Source: Brevibacterium yomogidense
GTDB taxonomy: Bacteria; Actinomycetota; Actinomycetes; Actinomycetales; Brevibacteriaceae
Direction of reading: 5' to 3'
Assembly: GCF_016107685.1 (NCBI RefSeq)
Contig: NZ_JABASY010000001.1
Span: 400,187 to 464,186, forward strand
DNA length: 64,000 bases
Of the stretch, positions 26,236 through 36,700 are shown one piece after another. Under the pieces are notes generated by a model, which was given only the letters and a program-made list of their open reading frames with translations, was not told where the DNA came from and made no database searches. Positions within the stretch are counted from its first letter, which is position 1. Each line of letters starts with the position of its first letter. Position numbers and translations under genes: made by a program.

Positions 26236-26921
26236 GTGAGACAACCGCCGCCGAGGCCGCGGTCGCCGAAGCCGTCGAGGAGGACTCGTCCGCGCTGTGG
26301 CGCGGGGACACGGGCACGCTCCAGGAGACCACGCGCCGCGTGCTCCTGGAACTCCTCAAGGGCCCCTACGTGTCCGGCGCCCAGAACCCGGGTCTGTGGG
26401 CGGCCCTGGTGGCGGACCAGGAGACGATCCGCTCCCGCCTCCACGACCTGTTCCTCGATCTGGTGCTCGATCCGTACGACGAGTTCGCGTTCACCCGGAA
26501 GGTGGAGACCCACGACCTCCAGGTGCCCAGCGCTCTGCGTGCGGAGCGCCTCACGTTCCTCGACACCGCGATGCTGCTGGTGCTGCGCCAGTTCCTGCTG
26601 GCAGCCCCCGGTGAGGAGCGCGTCATCATCGGCCAGGACGAGGTGTACGAGCAGCTGAGCGTCTACCGCGACGGCGACGAATCGACGTTCCTCCGCAACC
26701 TCAACGGCTCCTGGGGCCGCATGATCAACCGGCTGCGCGTCCTCCACTCCGCCGGTGAGGACCGCTTCCAGATCTCGCCCATGGTCCGCTTCCTCATCGA
26801 CGAGGACCGGGTCCGCGAGCTCACCGCCGTCTACCGCCGCATCGCCGGAACCGACGGCACCGAGTACACCCACGACACCGACGACACCGAGTACACCGAC
26901 GGGCAGGAGACGGACGCATGA
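26232..26921 (+). CDS. jetB: JetB/MksE-like KITE subunit (DUF4194)
   Basis: A 229-residue DUF4194 protein with the family segments RRVLLELLKGPYVSG, RLTFLDTAMLLVLRQFLL, VIIGQDEVYEQL and FQISPMVRFLIDEDRV. It would bind the JetA kleisin and the SMC heads. ATGA overlaps on both sides (26232-26235 and 26918-26921) couple it to jetA and jetC. The C-terminus has a short duplicated EYT/DTDD tail from a repeated 12-base unit near 26865-26900, probably slippage. Confidence 0.87.
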   Translation: MSETTAAEAAVAEAVEEDSSALWRGDTGTLQETTRRVLLELLKGPYVSGAQNPGLWAALVADQETIRSRLHDLFLDLVLDPYDEFAFTRKVETHDLQVPSALRAERLTFLDTAMLLVLRQFLLAAPGEERVIIGQDEVYEQLSVYRDGDESTFLRNLNGSWGRMINRLRVLHSAGEDRFQISPMVRFLIDEDRVRELTAVYRRIAGTDGTEYTHDTDDTEYTDGQETDA

Positions 26922-29900
26922 CGACGGGTGCTCTCTTCGACCTCGGGCCCGAGGTCACGGGTGTGTCGGCAGGCGACGGATCCGCGACCCAGAGCCAGTG
27001 GCGACTCGCGGAGATCCAGGTGGCGAACTGGGGGACCTTCGACAAGGAGATCCACCGGCTGCCGATCGCGCGGCAGGGCCACCTCATCACCGGGCCGTCC
27101 GGTTCGGGGAAGTCGTCGCTGCTCGATGCGATCGCCGCCGTGCTGACCCCGGACAAGTGGCTGCGGTTCAACGTCGCCGCCCAGTCCGCGGGTGCCCGGG
27201 CGGACCAGCGCAGCATCGTCTCCTACGTGCGCGGCGCGTGGTCGCGGACCACCGACGCCGACGAGGACCGCGTCGTGAGCCGATACCTGCGACCGAACGC
27301 CACGTGGAGCGGCATCGTCCTGCGCTACGAAGCGGCAGGTCAGAAGCCCGTTTCCCTGGTGCGGCTGTTCTTCCTGCGGGGCACCGGCACGTCGAACGCG
27401 GACGTCGCGGACCTCTGCCTGCTCGACCGGTCCGCGATCGACCTGGCCGACGTGCAGGAGTTCGCCCGCGGCGGGATCGAGGCGCGCAGGGTGAAGGCCG
27501 CGTTCCCCGAGGCCTTCATCACGACCAACGGAACCCACGGCAAGTTCTACGCCCGCCTGCGCAGCGTGTTCGGCATCGCGCACGAATCCGCGCTGCAGCT
27601 GCTGCACAAGACGCAGTCCGCGAAGAGCCTCGACAGCCTCGATCAGCTGTTCCGCGAGCACATGCTGGAGCGCCCCGGCACGTTCGAGTTGGCGGACACG
27701 GCCGTCGAGCAGTTCGAGGAGCTCAACGACGCCCACGCTCACGTCGTCCAGCTGCGGCTGCAGCGCGACCTCCTGGGGCAGCTGCGGGGTGCCGCGACGG
27801 AGTACGAATCGGCACGGGAGAAGGCGGACCGGGCGCGAGAACTGGCCGCCGCCGTGCGTCCGTACACCCACCGCCGCGCGCTGGACCTGGCCCGGATCGA
27901 ACGGACAGCGCTCACGGAGAAGCAGTCCGGGCTGGCGACGGACGCGGAACAGGCCGAAGAAGCGGCCCGCAGCGCGGAGAACGACTTCGAGGCGGCACAG
28001 CGCCGCAGCCTCGAAGCCGGTGGTGCGGACGCGGAAGCGCTCCAGGACCGCATCCGCGACGCACGCGACGCGGCGCAGCAGACGGAGGCGCGCTGGGAGT
28101 CGCTGCGCCGCCAGCTCGCCCAGGCCGGCATCGACCGGGCCCCTCAGACCGCTGCGGAGTTCGCGGAGCTGCAGACCGGCATCGCGCGCACACTCGACGC
28201 GGCAGAGGGACCGGCCGGCCCCACCCACGAGCAGAACGAGCGCTACTTCGCCGCACTGCGGGAGCTGCGGCGCATCGACGAGGCGATCGCGGAGCTGCGC
28301 CGCAGCGGGTCAACCGTGCCCGGCAACCTCCTGGCCGTCCGCCGGGAGATCAGTGCGGGCACCGGGCTGCCCGAATCCGCGCTGCCCTTCGCCGCGGAGC
28401 TCATCGAGGTCCGCCGCGACTACGCCGACTGGACGGGCGCGATCGAGCGGGTGCTGCGCCCGCTGGCACTCACCCTGCTGGTCCGCAGCGAGCACATCCG
28501 CACCGTGCGGAAGTGGGTCGACCCCCACCGGATCCGCGCCCGCCTGGTGTTCGAGGAGGTTGCCGCGGAGCAGCCGCCGCCCCGCCCCGTGCGCAGCGAC
28601 CTGTCCCTGGTCCATCGCGTGGAGGTGAAGGAGGACCGGTTCGGCGACTGGGTGCGGTCCACACTGGCGGAGCGCTTCGACGTCGCCTGCGTCGACTCGC
28701 CGGACGCACTGGACGACCACGTCCGCGCCGTCACGATCAACGGCCAGCTCAAGTCGTCGCGCACTCGCTACGAGAAGGACGACCGCTCCCGCATCGACGA
28801 CCGCAGCCAGTGGGTCCTGGGTGACCGGGAGGCGAAGATCGAGGCCTACATCGGGCTGCGCAAGGACGCGGAGGCGGAGTACGAGGCGGCGAAGCAGGTG
28901 GTGGATGCGGCCTCGGCGGCCCGTGACCAGGCACAGCACCGGTCCGGTGTGCTCGCGAGCATCCGCGAGCAGTCGTGGAGCGCGGTCGACCGTGACGCCG
29001 CCCGGCGCACCGTGACGGACCTCGAGCTCAGACTCACGGAGCTCACCGCCGACGACGGGGATCTCCAGGCCGCAGTCGAAGCCGCGGACGACGCCCGTCA
29101 CCTGCGCGACGTCACCCGCAAGGAGGCGGAGGAGGCCCGCCACCTGCTGCGCTCCACCCAGCACGAACGCGACGACGTCGATGCGGAGATCACCCGGCTG
29201 GAGCGGGGGATCGGTGACGGCACCATCCCCGAGGTCTCCGCCGAGGCCGCAAGCACCCTCGAGGACCGCTTCCGGACAGTGCAGCGCAGCCTCACCCGGC
29301 AGACACTGCCGGACGTGGGGCAGCAGGTCGCGACCCGCCTGCACGAGGAGCAGGACGCGGCACGATCCGCGGCCGGCCGCGCGGAGTCCGCGGTGACCCG
29401 GCTGGCAGTGCAGTTCAAGGAGAGGTGGCCTGCGGCCTCGGCGAACCTCACCTCCGACGTGTCGGACCGGGCGGGCTTCCTCGAGATCCTCGAGGGGATC
29501 GAGGCGCACGGCCTGCCGGAGTACGAGGCGCGGTTCCTCACGATGCTGCAGGAGAGGTCCCGGGACCTCATCGGGGAGCTGCTGAGCGACATCCTGGGCT
29601 CGTTCCGGGAGATCGAGGACCGGGTCGACCGGGTGAATGAGTCGCTGGGGAAGTCGAAGTTCGACGAGGGCCGGTTCCTCCGGATCAAGCCCAAGCTGCG
29701 GCGGACGGATACCGTCAAGCGGTTCATCGACGACCTCAGGGCGATCACGGCCGGCAGCTGGGACGAGCCGGACCTGGAGGCCGCGGAGACGACGTTCGAC
29801 ACACTTGCGGAGCTCATGCGCCGCTTCGCGTCCAGCGAGCACGTCGACCGGGTGTGGAAGAACCAGTGCCTGGACACGCGCCTGCACGTCACGTTCCTCG

Positions 29901-30349
29901 CGGAGGAGGTCGACGAGTTCGGCTGCGCGCACACGGCCTACGATTCCGGGGCGGCGCTGTCCGGCGGGCAGCAGCAGAAGCTCGTCGTGTTCTGCCTGGC
30001 AGCGGCGCTGCGCTACCAGCTGGCGGAACCCGACGAGGACGTGTCCCGCTACGGCACGATCGTGCTGGACGAGGCGTTCGACAAGGCCGACACCCGGTAC
30101 ACGCGCATGGCGCTGGACGTGTTCGTCGCCTTCGGGTTCCACCTGGTGCTCGCCACCCCGCAGAAGCTGCTGCAGACCATCGAACCGTACGTGGGTGCCG
30201 CGACGTCCGTGGAGAACCCGTCCCGCCAGAAGTCGGTCGTGTCGACGATGGAGTGGGCGGAGGAACCCGGTGAGTCGGAGGATCTCGGTGAGTCGGGGGA
30301 TCCCGGTGAGTCGGGGGATCCCGGTGAGTCGGGGACCGGGGACGGATGA
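26918..30349 (+). CDS. jetC: JetC/MksB-like SMC-family ATPase
   Basis: A 1143-residue SMC-like motor protein that would extrude DNA loops. The head domains are at the two ends: Walker A GPSGSGKS (59-66) near the N-terminus, signature LSGGQQQK (1014-1021) and Walker B with Asp1051-Glu1052 (IVLDEAFDKAD). Between them are long charged coiled-coil arms and a hinge region. The last 25 residues or so are a GESGDP repeat encoded by four 18-bp units, not part of the conserved head. jetD, the nuclease subunit, should follow on this strand but is absent: the next gene is convergent and begins 88 bases away. Confidence 0.88.
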   Translation: MTTGALFDLGPEVTGVSAGDGSATQSQWRLAEIQVANWGTFDKEIHRLPIARQGHLITGPSGSGKSSLLDAIAAVLTPDKWLRFNVAAQSAGARADQRSIVSYVRGAWSRTTDADEDRVVSRYLRPNATWSGIVLRYEAAGQKPVSLVRLFFLRGTGTSNADVADLCLLDRSAIDLADVQEFARGGIEARRVKAAFPEAFITTNGTHGKFYARLRSVFGIAHESALQLLHKTQSAKSLDSLDQLFREHMLERPGTFELADTAVEQFEELNDAHAHVVQLRLQRDLLGQLRGAATEYESAREKADRARELAAAVRPYTHRRALDLARIERTALTEKQSGLATDAEQAEEAARSAENDFEAAQRRSLEAGGADAEALQDRIRDARDAAQQTEARWESLRRQLAQAGIDRAPQTAAEFAELQTGIARTLDAAEGPAGPTHEQNERYFAALRELRRIDEAIAELRRSGSTVPGNLLAVRREISAGTGLPESALPFAAELIEVRRDYADWTGAIERVLRPLALTLLVRSEHIRTVRKWVDPHRIRARLVFEEVAAEQPPPRPVRSDLSLVHRVEVKEDRFGDWVRSTLAERFDVACVDSPDALDDHVRAVTINGQLKSSRTRYEKDDRSRIDDRSQWVLGDREAKIEAYIGLRKDAEAEYEAAKQVVDAASAARDQAQHRSGVLASIREQSWSAVDRDAARRTVTDLELRLTELTADDGDLQAAVEAADDARHLRDVTRKEAEEARHLLRSTQHERDDVDAEITRLERGIGDGTIPEVSAEAASTLEDRFRTVQRSLTRQTLPDVGQQVATRLHEEQDAARSAAGRAESAVTRLAVQFKERWPAASANLTSDVSDRAGFLEILEGIEAHGLPEYEARFLTMLQERSRDLIGELLSDILGSFREIEDRVDRVNESLGKSKFDEGRFLRIKPKLRRTDTVKRFIDDLRAITAGSWDEPDLEAAETTFDTLAELMRRFASSEHVDRVWKNQCLDTRLHVTFLAEEVDEFGCAHTAYDSGAALSGGQQQKLVVFCLAAALRYQLAEPDEDVSRYGTIVLDEAFDKADTRYTRMALDVFVAFGFHLVLATPQKLLQTIEPYVGAATSVENPSRQKSVVSTMEWAEEPGESEDLGESGDPGESGDPGESGTGDG
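30269..30340 (+). repeat. 18-bp tandem repeat, four units, at the jetC 3' end
   Basis: Units start at 30269, 30287, 30305 and 30323. Units 2 and 3 are identical (GGTGAGTCGGGGGATCCC); units 1 and 4 differ by a few bases. It encodes the GESGDP tail. Confidence 0.85.
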
Positions 30350-30436
30350 TCACCGTCGTCGAGGCCCGGGCCGCCGCTGAGCGCTCAGCCTCGCCTGCTC
30401 ACCCCTCGTCGGCGAGCACCCGCCCGTCCCGCGCAC

Positions 30437-30901
30437 TCACCCCTTCACGTTGAGTGCGGGGTGGCCGCTGGCGATGGAGATGCGGTTGAACGCGTTGATG
30501 AGTGTGGTCGTCCACTGGACGGCGGCGATCTGCTGGGCCGTCAGGTGCTCCGACGCCTCGGCCGCGACGTCGTCGAGGTCGACCTCCGGATCCAGGACCG
30601 TGAGTGCTTCCGCGAGCGCCAGCGACGCCCGCTGCACCCCCGTGTAGACGGCCTTCCCTGCGTCCCGCCAGGCCGGCAGCACGTCGAGCTGGCGCTGGCT
30701 GATGCCGGCGGTGCGGGCGCGGGGCGCGTGGAGGCTCAGGCACGTGAGGCACCGGTTGATCTGGGAGACCCTCACGTTCACGAGTTCGATCGTGTCGTCG
30801 CCCAGGCCGGCGTCGTTCGATGCGGTCCGGGAGGCGACGGATGCCTTCGTCATCGCCTTGTAGACGTCCGGCAGCTCCTTGTCGATGAAGGGACGACGCA
30901 T
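30437..30901 (-). CDS. carboxymuconolactone decarboxylase/AhpD-like protein
   Basis: A 154-residue AhpD-like protein with the redox motif CLTCLSLH (CxxCxxxH), as in alkylhydroperoxidase D. It therefore probably reduces peroxides or disulfide partners rather than decarboxylating lactones. Two starts compete. ATG 30910 overlaps the previous stop (ATGA) but sits one base after GGAGG. ATG 30901 is ten bases after that site and is preferred. It is the third gene of a pirin-GNAT-AhpD-like set on the minus strand, which suggests a stress-response unit. Confidence 0.82.
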   Translation of the reverse strand: MRRPFIDKELPDVYKAMTKASVASRTASNDAGLGDDTIELVNVRVSQINRCLTCLSLHAPRARTAGISQRQLDVLPAWRDAGKAVYTGVQRASLALAEALTVLDPEVDLDDVAAEASEHLTAQQIAAVQWTTTLINAFNRISIASGHPALNVKG

Positions 30902-30906
30902 GCGGG

Positions 30907-31293
30907 TCATGCCTCCTTCGATGCCGCTTTGGCGGTGTCGAGGTCCGCGGGCCTGGCCTTGCGGACGGTCCCGCCGCTGCTCGCGAACTCCTCGCCGTTC
31001 TTCTCCACCCACTTCGCGACGAACGGGCACACCGGGACGACGGTCTTGTCGCGGCGGGCGGCGTCGGTCACAGCCTCGCCCACGAGGATGCCGCCCAGCC
31101 CGCGGCCCCCATAGGTTTCATCGACCTCCGTGTGGAAGAAGATCCAATCGTCCTCCGCGCCCGAGGCCGGGGTGAAGAACGCGCGCCCCGCCACTTCTCC
31201 GTCCGCGAGGGTGATCGCGTACGCGTTGCGCTCCTCGTCGAGTGTCACCGTGACGGCGGCACCGGTCTTGTCGGTGAGCTGCTGGTCGGTCAT
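30907..31293 (-). CDS. GNAT-fold N-acetyltransferase-like protein (YidJ type)
   Basis: A 128-residue small GNAT protein. The acetyl-CoA motif appears as FFHTEVDETYGGRGLGGILV, followed by VVPVCPFVAKWVEKN, both typical of the short YidJ/Gcn5-like group. AAGGAGA precedes ATG 31293. The open frame extends far upstream, but that part is the pirin gene in another phase. The acceptor substrate is unknown. It lies 11 bases downstream of pirin. Confidence 0.85.
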   Translation of the reverse strand: MTDQQLTDKTGAAVTVTLDEERNAYAITLADGEVAGRAFFTPASGAEDDWIFFHTEVDETYGGRGLGGILVGEAVTDAARRDKTVVPVCPFVAKWVEKNGEEFASSGGTVRKARPADLDTAKAASKEA

Positions 31294-31304
31294 GAGACTC
31301 TCCT

Positions 31305-32360
31305 TCAGTTGGTCGTGTCGTTCTGGACGCGTGGTGGTGGATTCTTGCGGGCACGCATCCGCACCTTCGGCAGTGCGGGTGCGGGGAGTCGGCCCAGCCC
31401 GTCCCTGTTCTTTCCGGGACCGCCGTGGCCCACGTAGCCGTCGACCCGGCCGAACCGGTCGCCCTCTGCCTCCCATTCCTCGCGGTAGCGGGCGATCTCG
31501 TCGGAGTCGCGGCCGATGAAGTTCCACCACATGACGATCTCCTCCTCGAACGGCTTGCCGCCGATGAGGATGAGGCGGGCCGGTGTGGTGCCCTGATTCG
31601 CGATGCGGAGGCGCTCGCTGCCGACCCCGGTGTACCCGAGTACGTGCGTGAGGACGGGAACGCCCTCCAGTGTCACGTCGCCGGAATCGACCAGCAGGCC
31701 GTGTTCGAACGCGGCGTCGACCGGCAGGTCGAGGACCGCACCGGGCTCCACGTGGAGTTCCGCTCCCACGAGAGGCGTGTGGACGGTGACGGGCGACTCC
31801 GCACCGACGAGGCTGCCGATGAAGACGAGCGCGCTGCCGCCTTCCAGTGGAACGGGTTGCGGGACGAAGTGCTCGAAAGCACGGTCCAGCGTGTTCCGCA
31901 CCGCATCCGGCAGAGCGAGCCACAGCTGGACCCCGTGCAGCACGGTGGTGTCCGGCAGGGACACCTCCGAGTGGCAGATCCCGGTGCCGCCGGTCATGAG
32001 GTTGATCTCGCCCGGCAGCACGGTCCCCTCCCCGCCGCCGGAGTCGATGTGGGCGATCGCCCCTTCGAAGAGCCAGCTGACGGTCTGCAGCCCGGTGTGG
32101 GGGTGAGGGGCCACGTCCATGCCGCGGGTGACGGAGACGTCGTTGGGGCCGTAGTGGTCGACGAAGCACCAGGCGCCGATGAGGGAGCGCTGCCGTTGGG
32201 GAAGGGTGCGCCGCACCGTCATGGACCGGGGTCCTCCGAGGGGGACGTCGCGGGCTGTGATGATCTCGACGGAGGCGCCGTCGGCGCACGCGGATTCGGG
32301 GCCCGGCAGGCCTTCGCTGCGGCAGAGGACCTCCGCCGGGTGTGTTTCGACGTTGCTCAT
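31305..32360 (-). CDS. pirin family protein
   Basis: A 351-residue bicupin. The metal-binding residues of pirin are all present: HPHTG (two His) and GICHSE (His, Glu). The N-terminal half also has FVDHYGPNDVSVTRGMDV. Pirins are iron proteins acting as quercetinases or redox-sensing cofactors. GGAG lies six bases before ATG 32360. It is the first gene of a three-gene unit with the GNAT and AhpD-like genes, divergent from rraA. Confidence 0.9.
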   Translation of the reverse strand: MSNVETHPAEVLCRSEGLPGPESACADGASVEIITARDVPLGGPRSMTVRRTLPQRQRSLIGAWCFVDHYGPNDVSVTRGMDVAPHPHTGLQTVSWLFEGAIAHIDSGGGEGTVLPGEINLMTGGTGICHSEVSLPDTTVLHGVQLWLALPDAVRNTLDRAFEHFVPQPVPLEGGSALVFIGSLVGAESPVTVHTPLVGAELHVEPGAVLDLPVDAAFEHGLLVDSGDVTLEGVPVLTHVLGYTGVGSERLRIANQGTTPARLILIGGKPFEEEIVMWWNFIGRDSDEIARYREEWEAEGDRFGRVDGYVGHGGPGKNRDGLGRLPAPALPKVRMRARKNPPPRVQNDTTN

Positions 32361-32517
32361 GTTCAGCTCCTGGGTTCGACTCCTCCGGGGAGAGGGCTTC
32401 CACACCACCATATAGTTAAAGCCTGAACCATCAAGGGGTGCTCGAGGTCTTCCACCGCTCCCGCCATCGTCGCACGTTCCACCATGACCGGGGTCACGTC
32501 CGGCCGGGTCCTGTCTG

Positions 32518-32523
32518 TACCCT
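32518..32523 (+). promoter_or_regulatory. -10 element TACCCT, leaderless start for rraA
   Basis: TACCCT ends six bases before ATG 32530, and no Shine-Dalgarno sequence is present. This is the same geometry as at 8102 and 45290. Confidence 0.4.
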
Positions 32524-32529
32524 GCAGAC

Positions 32530-33009
32530 ATGGAGAACCGACAGGACATCGCGACGGCAGACCTCTACGACGAACGCGGCGACACCCTGGATTCCTGCGC
32601 CCAGCAGTTCCACGACGTGGGCGGACGCACGACGTTCGCGGGCCCCATCCGCACGGTCCGGTGCCTGCGCGACAACGCCCTCATCAAGGCGCTCCTCGCC
32701 ACGCCGGGCGACGGCGCCGTGCTCGTCATCGACGGCCGGGGGTCGCTCGAGTCCGCGCTCATGGGAGACATGATCGCGGCCTCGGCGGTGGAGAACGGAT
32801 GGGCGGGCGTCGTCATCCACGGGGCCGTCCGGGACCGGGCGGCACTGCGCGGCCTCGACCTCGGCGTGAAGGCGCTGGGCTCCAATCCGCGGAAGTCCGC
32901 GAAGGACGGCACCGGTGAGCAGGACGTCCCCGTCGAGTTCGGCGGGGTGACCTTCACTCCGGGCAGGATGCTGTGGGCCGACGACGACGGGATCCTGGTC
33001 GAACCGTGA
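32530..33009 (+). CDS. rraA: RraA family protein
   Basis: A 159-residue RraA-fold protein. Landmarks are [10 protein letters not shown] at the N-terminus, the [17 protein letters not shown] segment and the GAVRDRAAL motif (Arg-Asp contact shared with the HMG/CHA aldolases). RraA in E. coli inhibits RNase E; many homologues are aldolases or oxaloacetate decarboxylases, so the real role is open. The start is probably leaderless. Its stop overlaps the GTG of the next gene. Confidence 0.88.
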   Translation: MENRQDIATADLYDERGDTLDSCAQQFHDVGGRTTFAGPIRTVRCLRDNALIKALLATPGDGAVLVIDGRGSLESALMGDMIAASAVENGWAGVVIHGAVRDRAALRGLDLGVKALGSNPRKSAKDGTGEQDVPVEFGGVTFTPGRMLWADDDGILVEP

Positions 33010-33722
33010 GTTCAGAGGACCTCACAGCCGTCTTCGTCCCAGGCACACATGTGAGTCCCGACTCCTTCGGCGATGTCCCGGTGCCCGCACGGTGCACCGG
33101 GATCGGAGCCGCGTGGATGGAGCACGCGCGCCCGTGCACGCTGCTGAACGCGGCGCAGTACGCGGTGGACCTGGCGCAGGGGGAGCCGTGCGTGGTCGTG
33201 GGGCATTCGACCGGCGGTGCGATCGCGGCGACCGCGGCATTCGCGTTCCCCGACCAGGTGCGGGGGCTGCTTCTGATCGATTCCGGCCCGGACATGCGGG
33301 GTCACACGGCAGTCGCATCGATGCTCGAGGAGCTGAGCGACCCGGTGCAGGACGAGGTGCTCATCCGGCACGCGCGACGGAACGTGCCCGCGGGCAGTCC
33401 GGAGGCGTGGATCGACGCGATGGTCGACTACGCCCGGCGCGTGGGCGGTGACGTGGCGGCCGAGGTGCTCGCGGACCAGGCGGCGACGGACCTGCGGACC
33501 CACGGCACTCTGCCGCGGCTCCCCGTCGAGGTGTTCCACGGCGGCCTGGACCCCAAGCGGTCGCCGGACGACGCCGCCGCGTGGCGCGACGTGTTCCCCC
33601 GCGCACGGGTGGTCGTCGACGAGGCGGTGGGCCACACCCCGCAGCTGGAGGCCCCGCTCGCGGTCGGGGCGGCACTGGACCGGCTCATCGAGCGGGTGCG
33701 GTCGGCCGGGCTGCCCGGGTGA
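33006..33722 (+). CDS. alpha/beta hydrolase
   Basis: A 238-residue hydrolase. The nucleophile elbow is GHSTGG, the acid is probably in HGGLDPKRS, and the His is in [13 protein letters not shown]. The GTG at 33006 is chosen from the GTGA overlap with rraA. Its own stop overlaps the GTG of the helicase gene in the same way, so rraA, hydrolase and helicase form one coupled operon. The substrate is unknown; the short N-terminal part has no lid insertion. Confidence 0.85.
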   Translation: MSSEDLTAVFVPGTHVSPDSFGDVPVPARCTGIGAAWMEHARPCTLLNAAQYAVDLAQGEPCVVVGHSTGGAIAATAAFAFPDQVRGLLLIDSGPDMRGHTAVASMLEELSDPVQDEVLIRHARRNVPAGSPEAWIDAMVDYARRVGGDVAAEVLADQAATDLRTHGTLPRLPVEVFHGGLDPKRSPDDAAAWRDVFPRARVVVDEAVGHTPQLEAPLAVGAALDRLIERVRSAGLPG

Positions 33723-36700
33723 GCAACGGAGACGCAGGGGCACCCCGCGAGCCCGACGCGCCCCGCGACCCCGAATGGAAGCGGCTGCTGACCCCTGTGG
33801 TCCGGTCCGCGCTGCAGGGACAGGAGACCACGCGGTACGCCCTGTCCTTCGAGCTCTTCGCGGACGAGGCCCGTGGCTGGTTCTACTCCTCCACGCTGGA
33901 ACCGCTGGAGCGCGGGCGGCTCGAGGCGGGCGATGCCTGGTTCGTGGGCGTGCGTCCGATGGAGGAGGGCAACCGGCCCGGCACCTACCGTCGCGGCGGT
34001 CTCACGTGGCGCTCCTTCGCCCAGCGGGGACGGGGCCCCGATGAACCGGTGCGGGCGCTCCTCGACCAGATCCATCGCCTGTCCCGCGACGACCGGAACC
34101 TCAATCCCGGCGACGCGGGCGTCCTGCGGCTGGACCGCTATCCCAGCCCGCTGCTGTGGACACTGCTGGAGCGTCTCACCACCGCCGGGGTCGCCCTGGT
34201 GGGCGGCGGCCTCCTCACCGGCGTGACCCTGGGGGCCGAGGCGCTCAAGCGGTTCGACCTGCGCCGCGACCGCCGGGGCCGCGTCCACGTCGAACCGGAG
34301 GTCGCGGTCGACGGCAGACGGGCCGACTCCTTCAGTCTCATCGGGTCCCACGGCTTCGCCGCTCTGCACGGGGACCTGTCGACCCCCGGCGCGGCGCTGG
34401 AGCTCACCCTCGCGCCCCTCGACCGACCCATCGCGCCGCACGAGGTCGACCTCATGCGCAGGCGCGACCCCCTCGTCGTCGACGCACGCGACGAAGCCGA
34501 ATTCACGGACGAGTTCTTCCCCGTCCTCCGCTCCGTTGCGCCCGTCACCAGCGATGACGCGACGGTGGAGCTGCCGGAGGCGCAGCCGCCCCGTCTGTGC
34601 CTGCTCGTCGTGTTCGGCGCGGACGACGACGCGGAGCTCCACTGGTCGTGGCAGTACTCCGGGCCGCGCCGCGAGCTGCCGGTCCTCCCAGCCGGCGCGA
34701 CGAGTCGGACCGATGACAGCGGGCTGCGGGGACGGGACACCGTCGCCGAGGCCGCAGTCCGTGACCGTGTCGCTCCCGTCTGGCCCGGGGCCGGCACGAA
34801 GGAGCGGGAGGATCTCGCGGGTGTGGACACGGCGGAGTTCACCGTCCGCGTGCTCCCGCACCTGGAGGCGATGGACTGCATCCACGTCGAGGTGAGCGGT
34901 GCGCGGCCGGACTACCGCGAGCTCACGGAACCGCCCACCGTCACGGTGACGAGTGAGGAGACGGAGTCCCGCGACTGGTTCGACCTGGGATTCCAGGTGA
35001 CGGTCGCCGGCCGGACCGTCCCGTTCGCGAACGTGTTCAAGGCGATCGCGCAGGGGCGGAAGAAGATCCTCCTGCCGGACAAGTCGTACCTGTCGCTCGA
35101 CCACCCCGCCTTCGACCGGCTCAAAGAGCTCATCGCGCGTGCGGAGGAGGTGGGGGAGTGGGACCCGCAGGCTCCGAAGATCTCACGCTTCCAGGTGAGC
35201 CTCTGGGAGGACTTCGTCGACGTCGCGGACGAATCCGAGGCGGCCGTCACCTGGCGGCAGACGGTGGGTGCGCTGCGGGACCTCGAGGACATCCCCCGTC
35301 CGGACCCGCCCGCCGGCCTCACCGCCCAGCTGCGCGGCTACCAGGAGGAGGGCTACGCGTGGCTCAGCTTCCTCCACGACCACGGGCTGGGCGGGATCCT
35401 CGCCGACGACATGGGACTGGGCAAGACCGTCCAGACCCTCGCGCTCATGGTGCGGGCGCGCGAGCAGGAACCTTCTGCCCCGTTCCTGGTCGTCGCTCCG
35501 TCGTCCGTCGTGGGGGTGTGGAAGGCGGAGGCCGCGCGGTTCGCCCCGGGCCTGAACGTGCGCGTCATCGACGCGACCCGCGCGAAGAGGGCGACGGCAC
35601 TCGCGGACGAGGTGCAGGGGGCCGATGTCGTCGTGACCTCATACGCGCTGCTCCGGCTCGACGCGGACGACTACGCCGGGCTTCGCTGGGCGGGGCTGGT
35701 CGTCGACGAAGCGCAGTTCGCGAAGAACCGGACGACACTCGTCTACGACGCGCTCGCCCGCCTCCGCGCACCGTTCCGCCTGGCGATCACGGGGACACCC
35801 GTGGAGAACTCGCTCGATGATCTGTGGGCGCTCCTGTCGCTCACCGCACCCGGGCTCTTCCCCTCCCCGGTCGCGTTCCGGGAGAACTTCACGAAGCCCA
35901 TCGCACGGGGTGTCGCGCCCCACCGGCTGGAGCTGCTCAAGCGGCGGATCCGCCCCTTCGTGCTGCGCCGGACGAAGGAGCAGGTGGTCGAGGAGCTGCC
36001 GCCCAAGCAGGAGCAGATCCGCACGGTCGACCTGCTGCCGGAGCACCGGAAGGTGTACGACGCGGTCCTGCAGCGGGAGCGCAAGAAGGTGCTGGGCCTG
36101 CTGGACGACGTGCGCACGCCGGGCATGGACCGTGGCAGGTTCATCGTCTTCCGGTCCCTCACGCTGCTGCGGATGCTGGCGCTCGACCCCGCGATCGTCG
36201 ACGACGACCAGCATGCCGGGGTCATGTCCTCGAAGCTGCACGCGCTCATGGAGGACCTCGACCGCGTGCTCGGGGACGATCACCGTGTGCTGGTGTTCAG
36301 CCAGTTCACGTCGTTCCTCGACCGGATCGGTGAGGCACTCACGGACAGGGGGATCGGCCACGTCCGGCTCGACGGGTCGACGCGGAACCGGGACGACGTC
36401 GTCTCCCGCTTCCGGAACGGCGGGGCCGGAGTGTTCCTCCTGAGCCTCAAGGCCGGCGGCTTCGGGCTCACGCTCACGGAGGCGGACTACGTCTTCCTCG
36501 TGGACCCCTGGTGGAACCCCGCGGCGGAGACGCAGGCGATCGACCGCGTCCACCGGATCGGCCAGGACTCGTCCGTCATGGTCTACCGGATGGTCGCCGC
36601 CGGCACGATCGAGGAGAAGGTGCTAGATCTGCAGCGGAAGAAGACCGTGCTCACGGACGCGCTCTGGGGCGACGGGGAGGACGGCGCGTTCTCCGCGGCG

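Noticed and set aside
28310..30142. 610-codon open frame opposite jetC
   Set aside because: A shadow of the coiled-coil coding sequence; considered as a possible displaced jetD, but it has no nuclease-like motifs.
30269..30340. 18-bp tandem repeat as a CRISPR or iteron array
   Set aside because: Units are contiguous without spacers and lie in frame within jetC; no replication gene is nearby.
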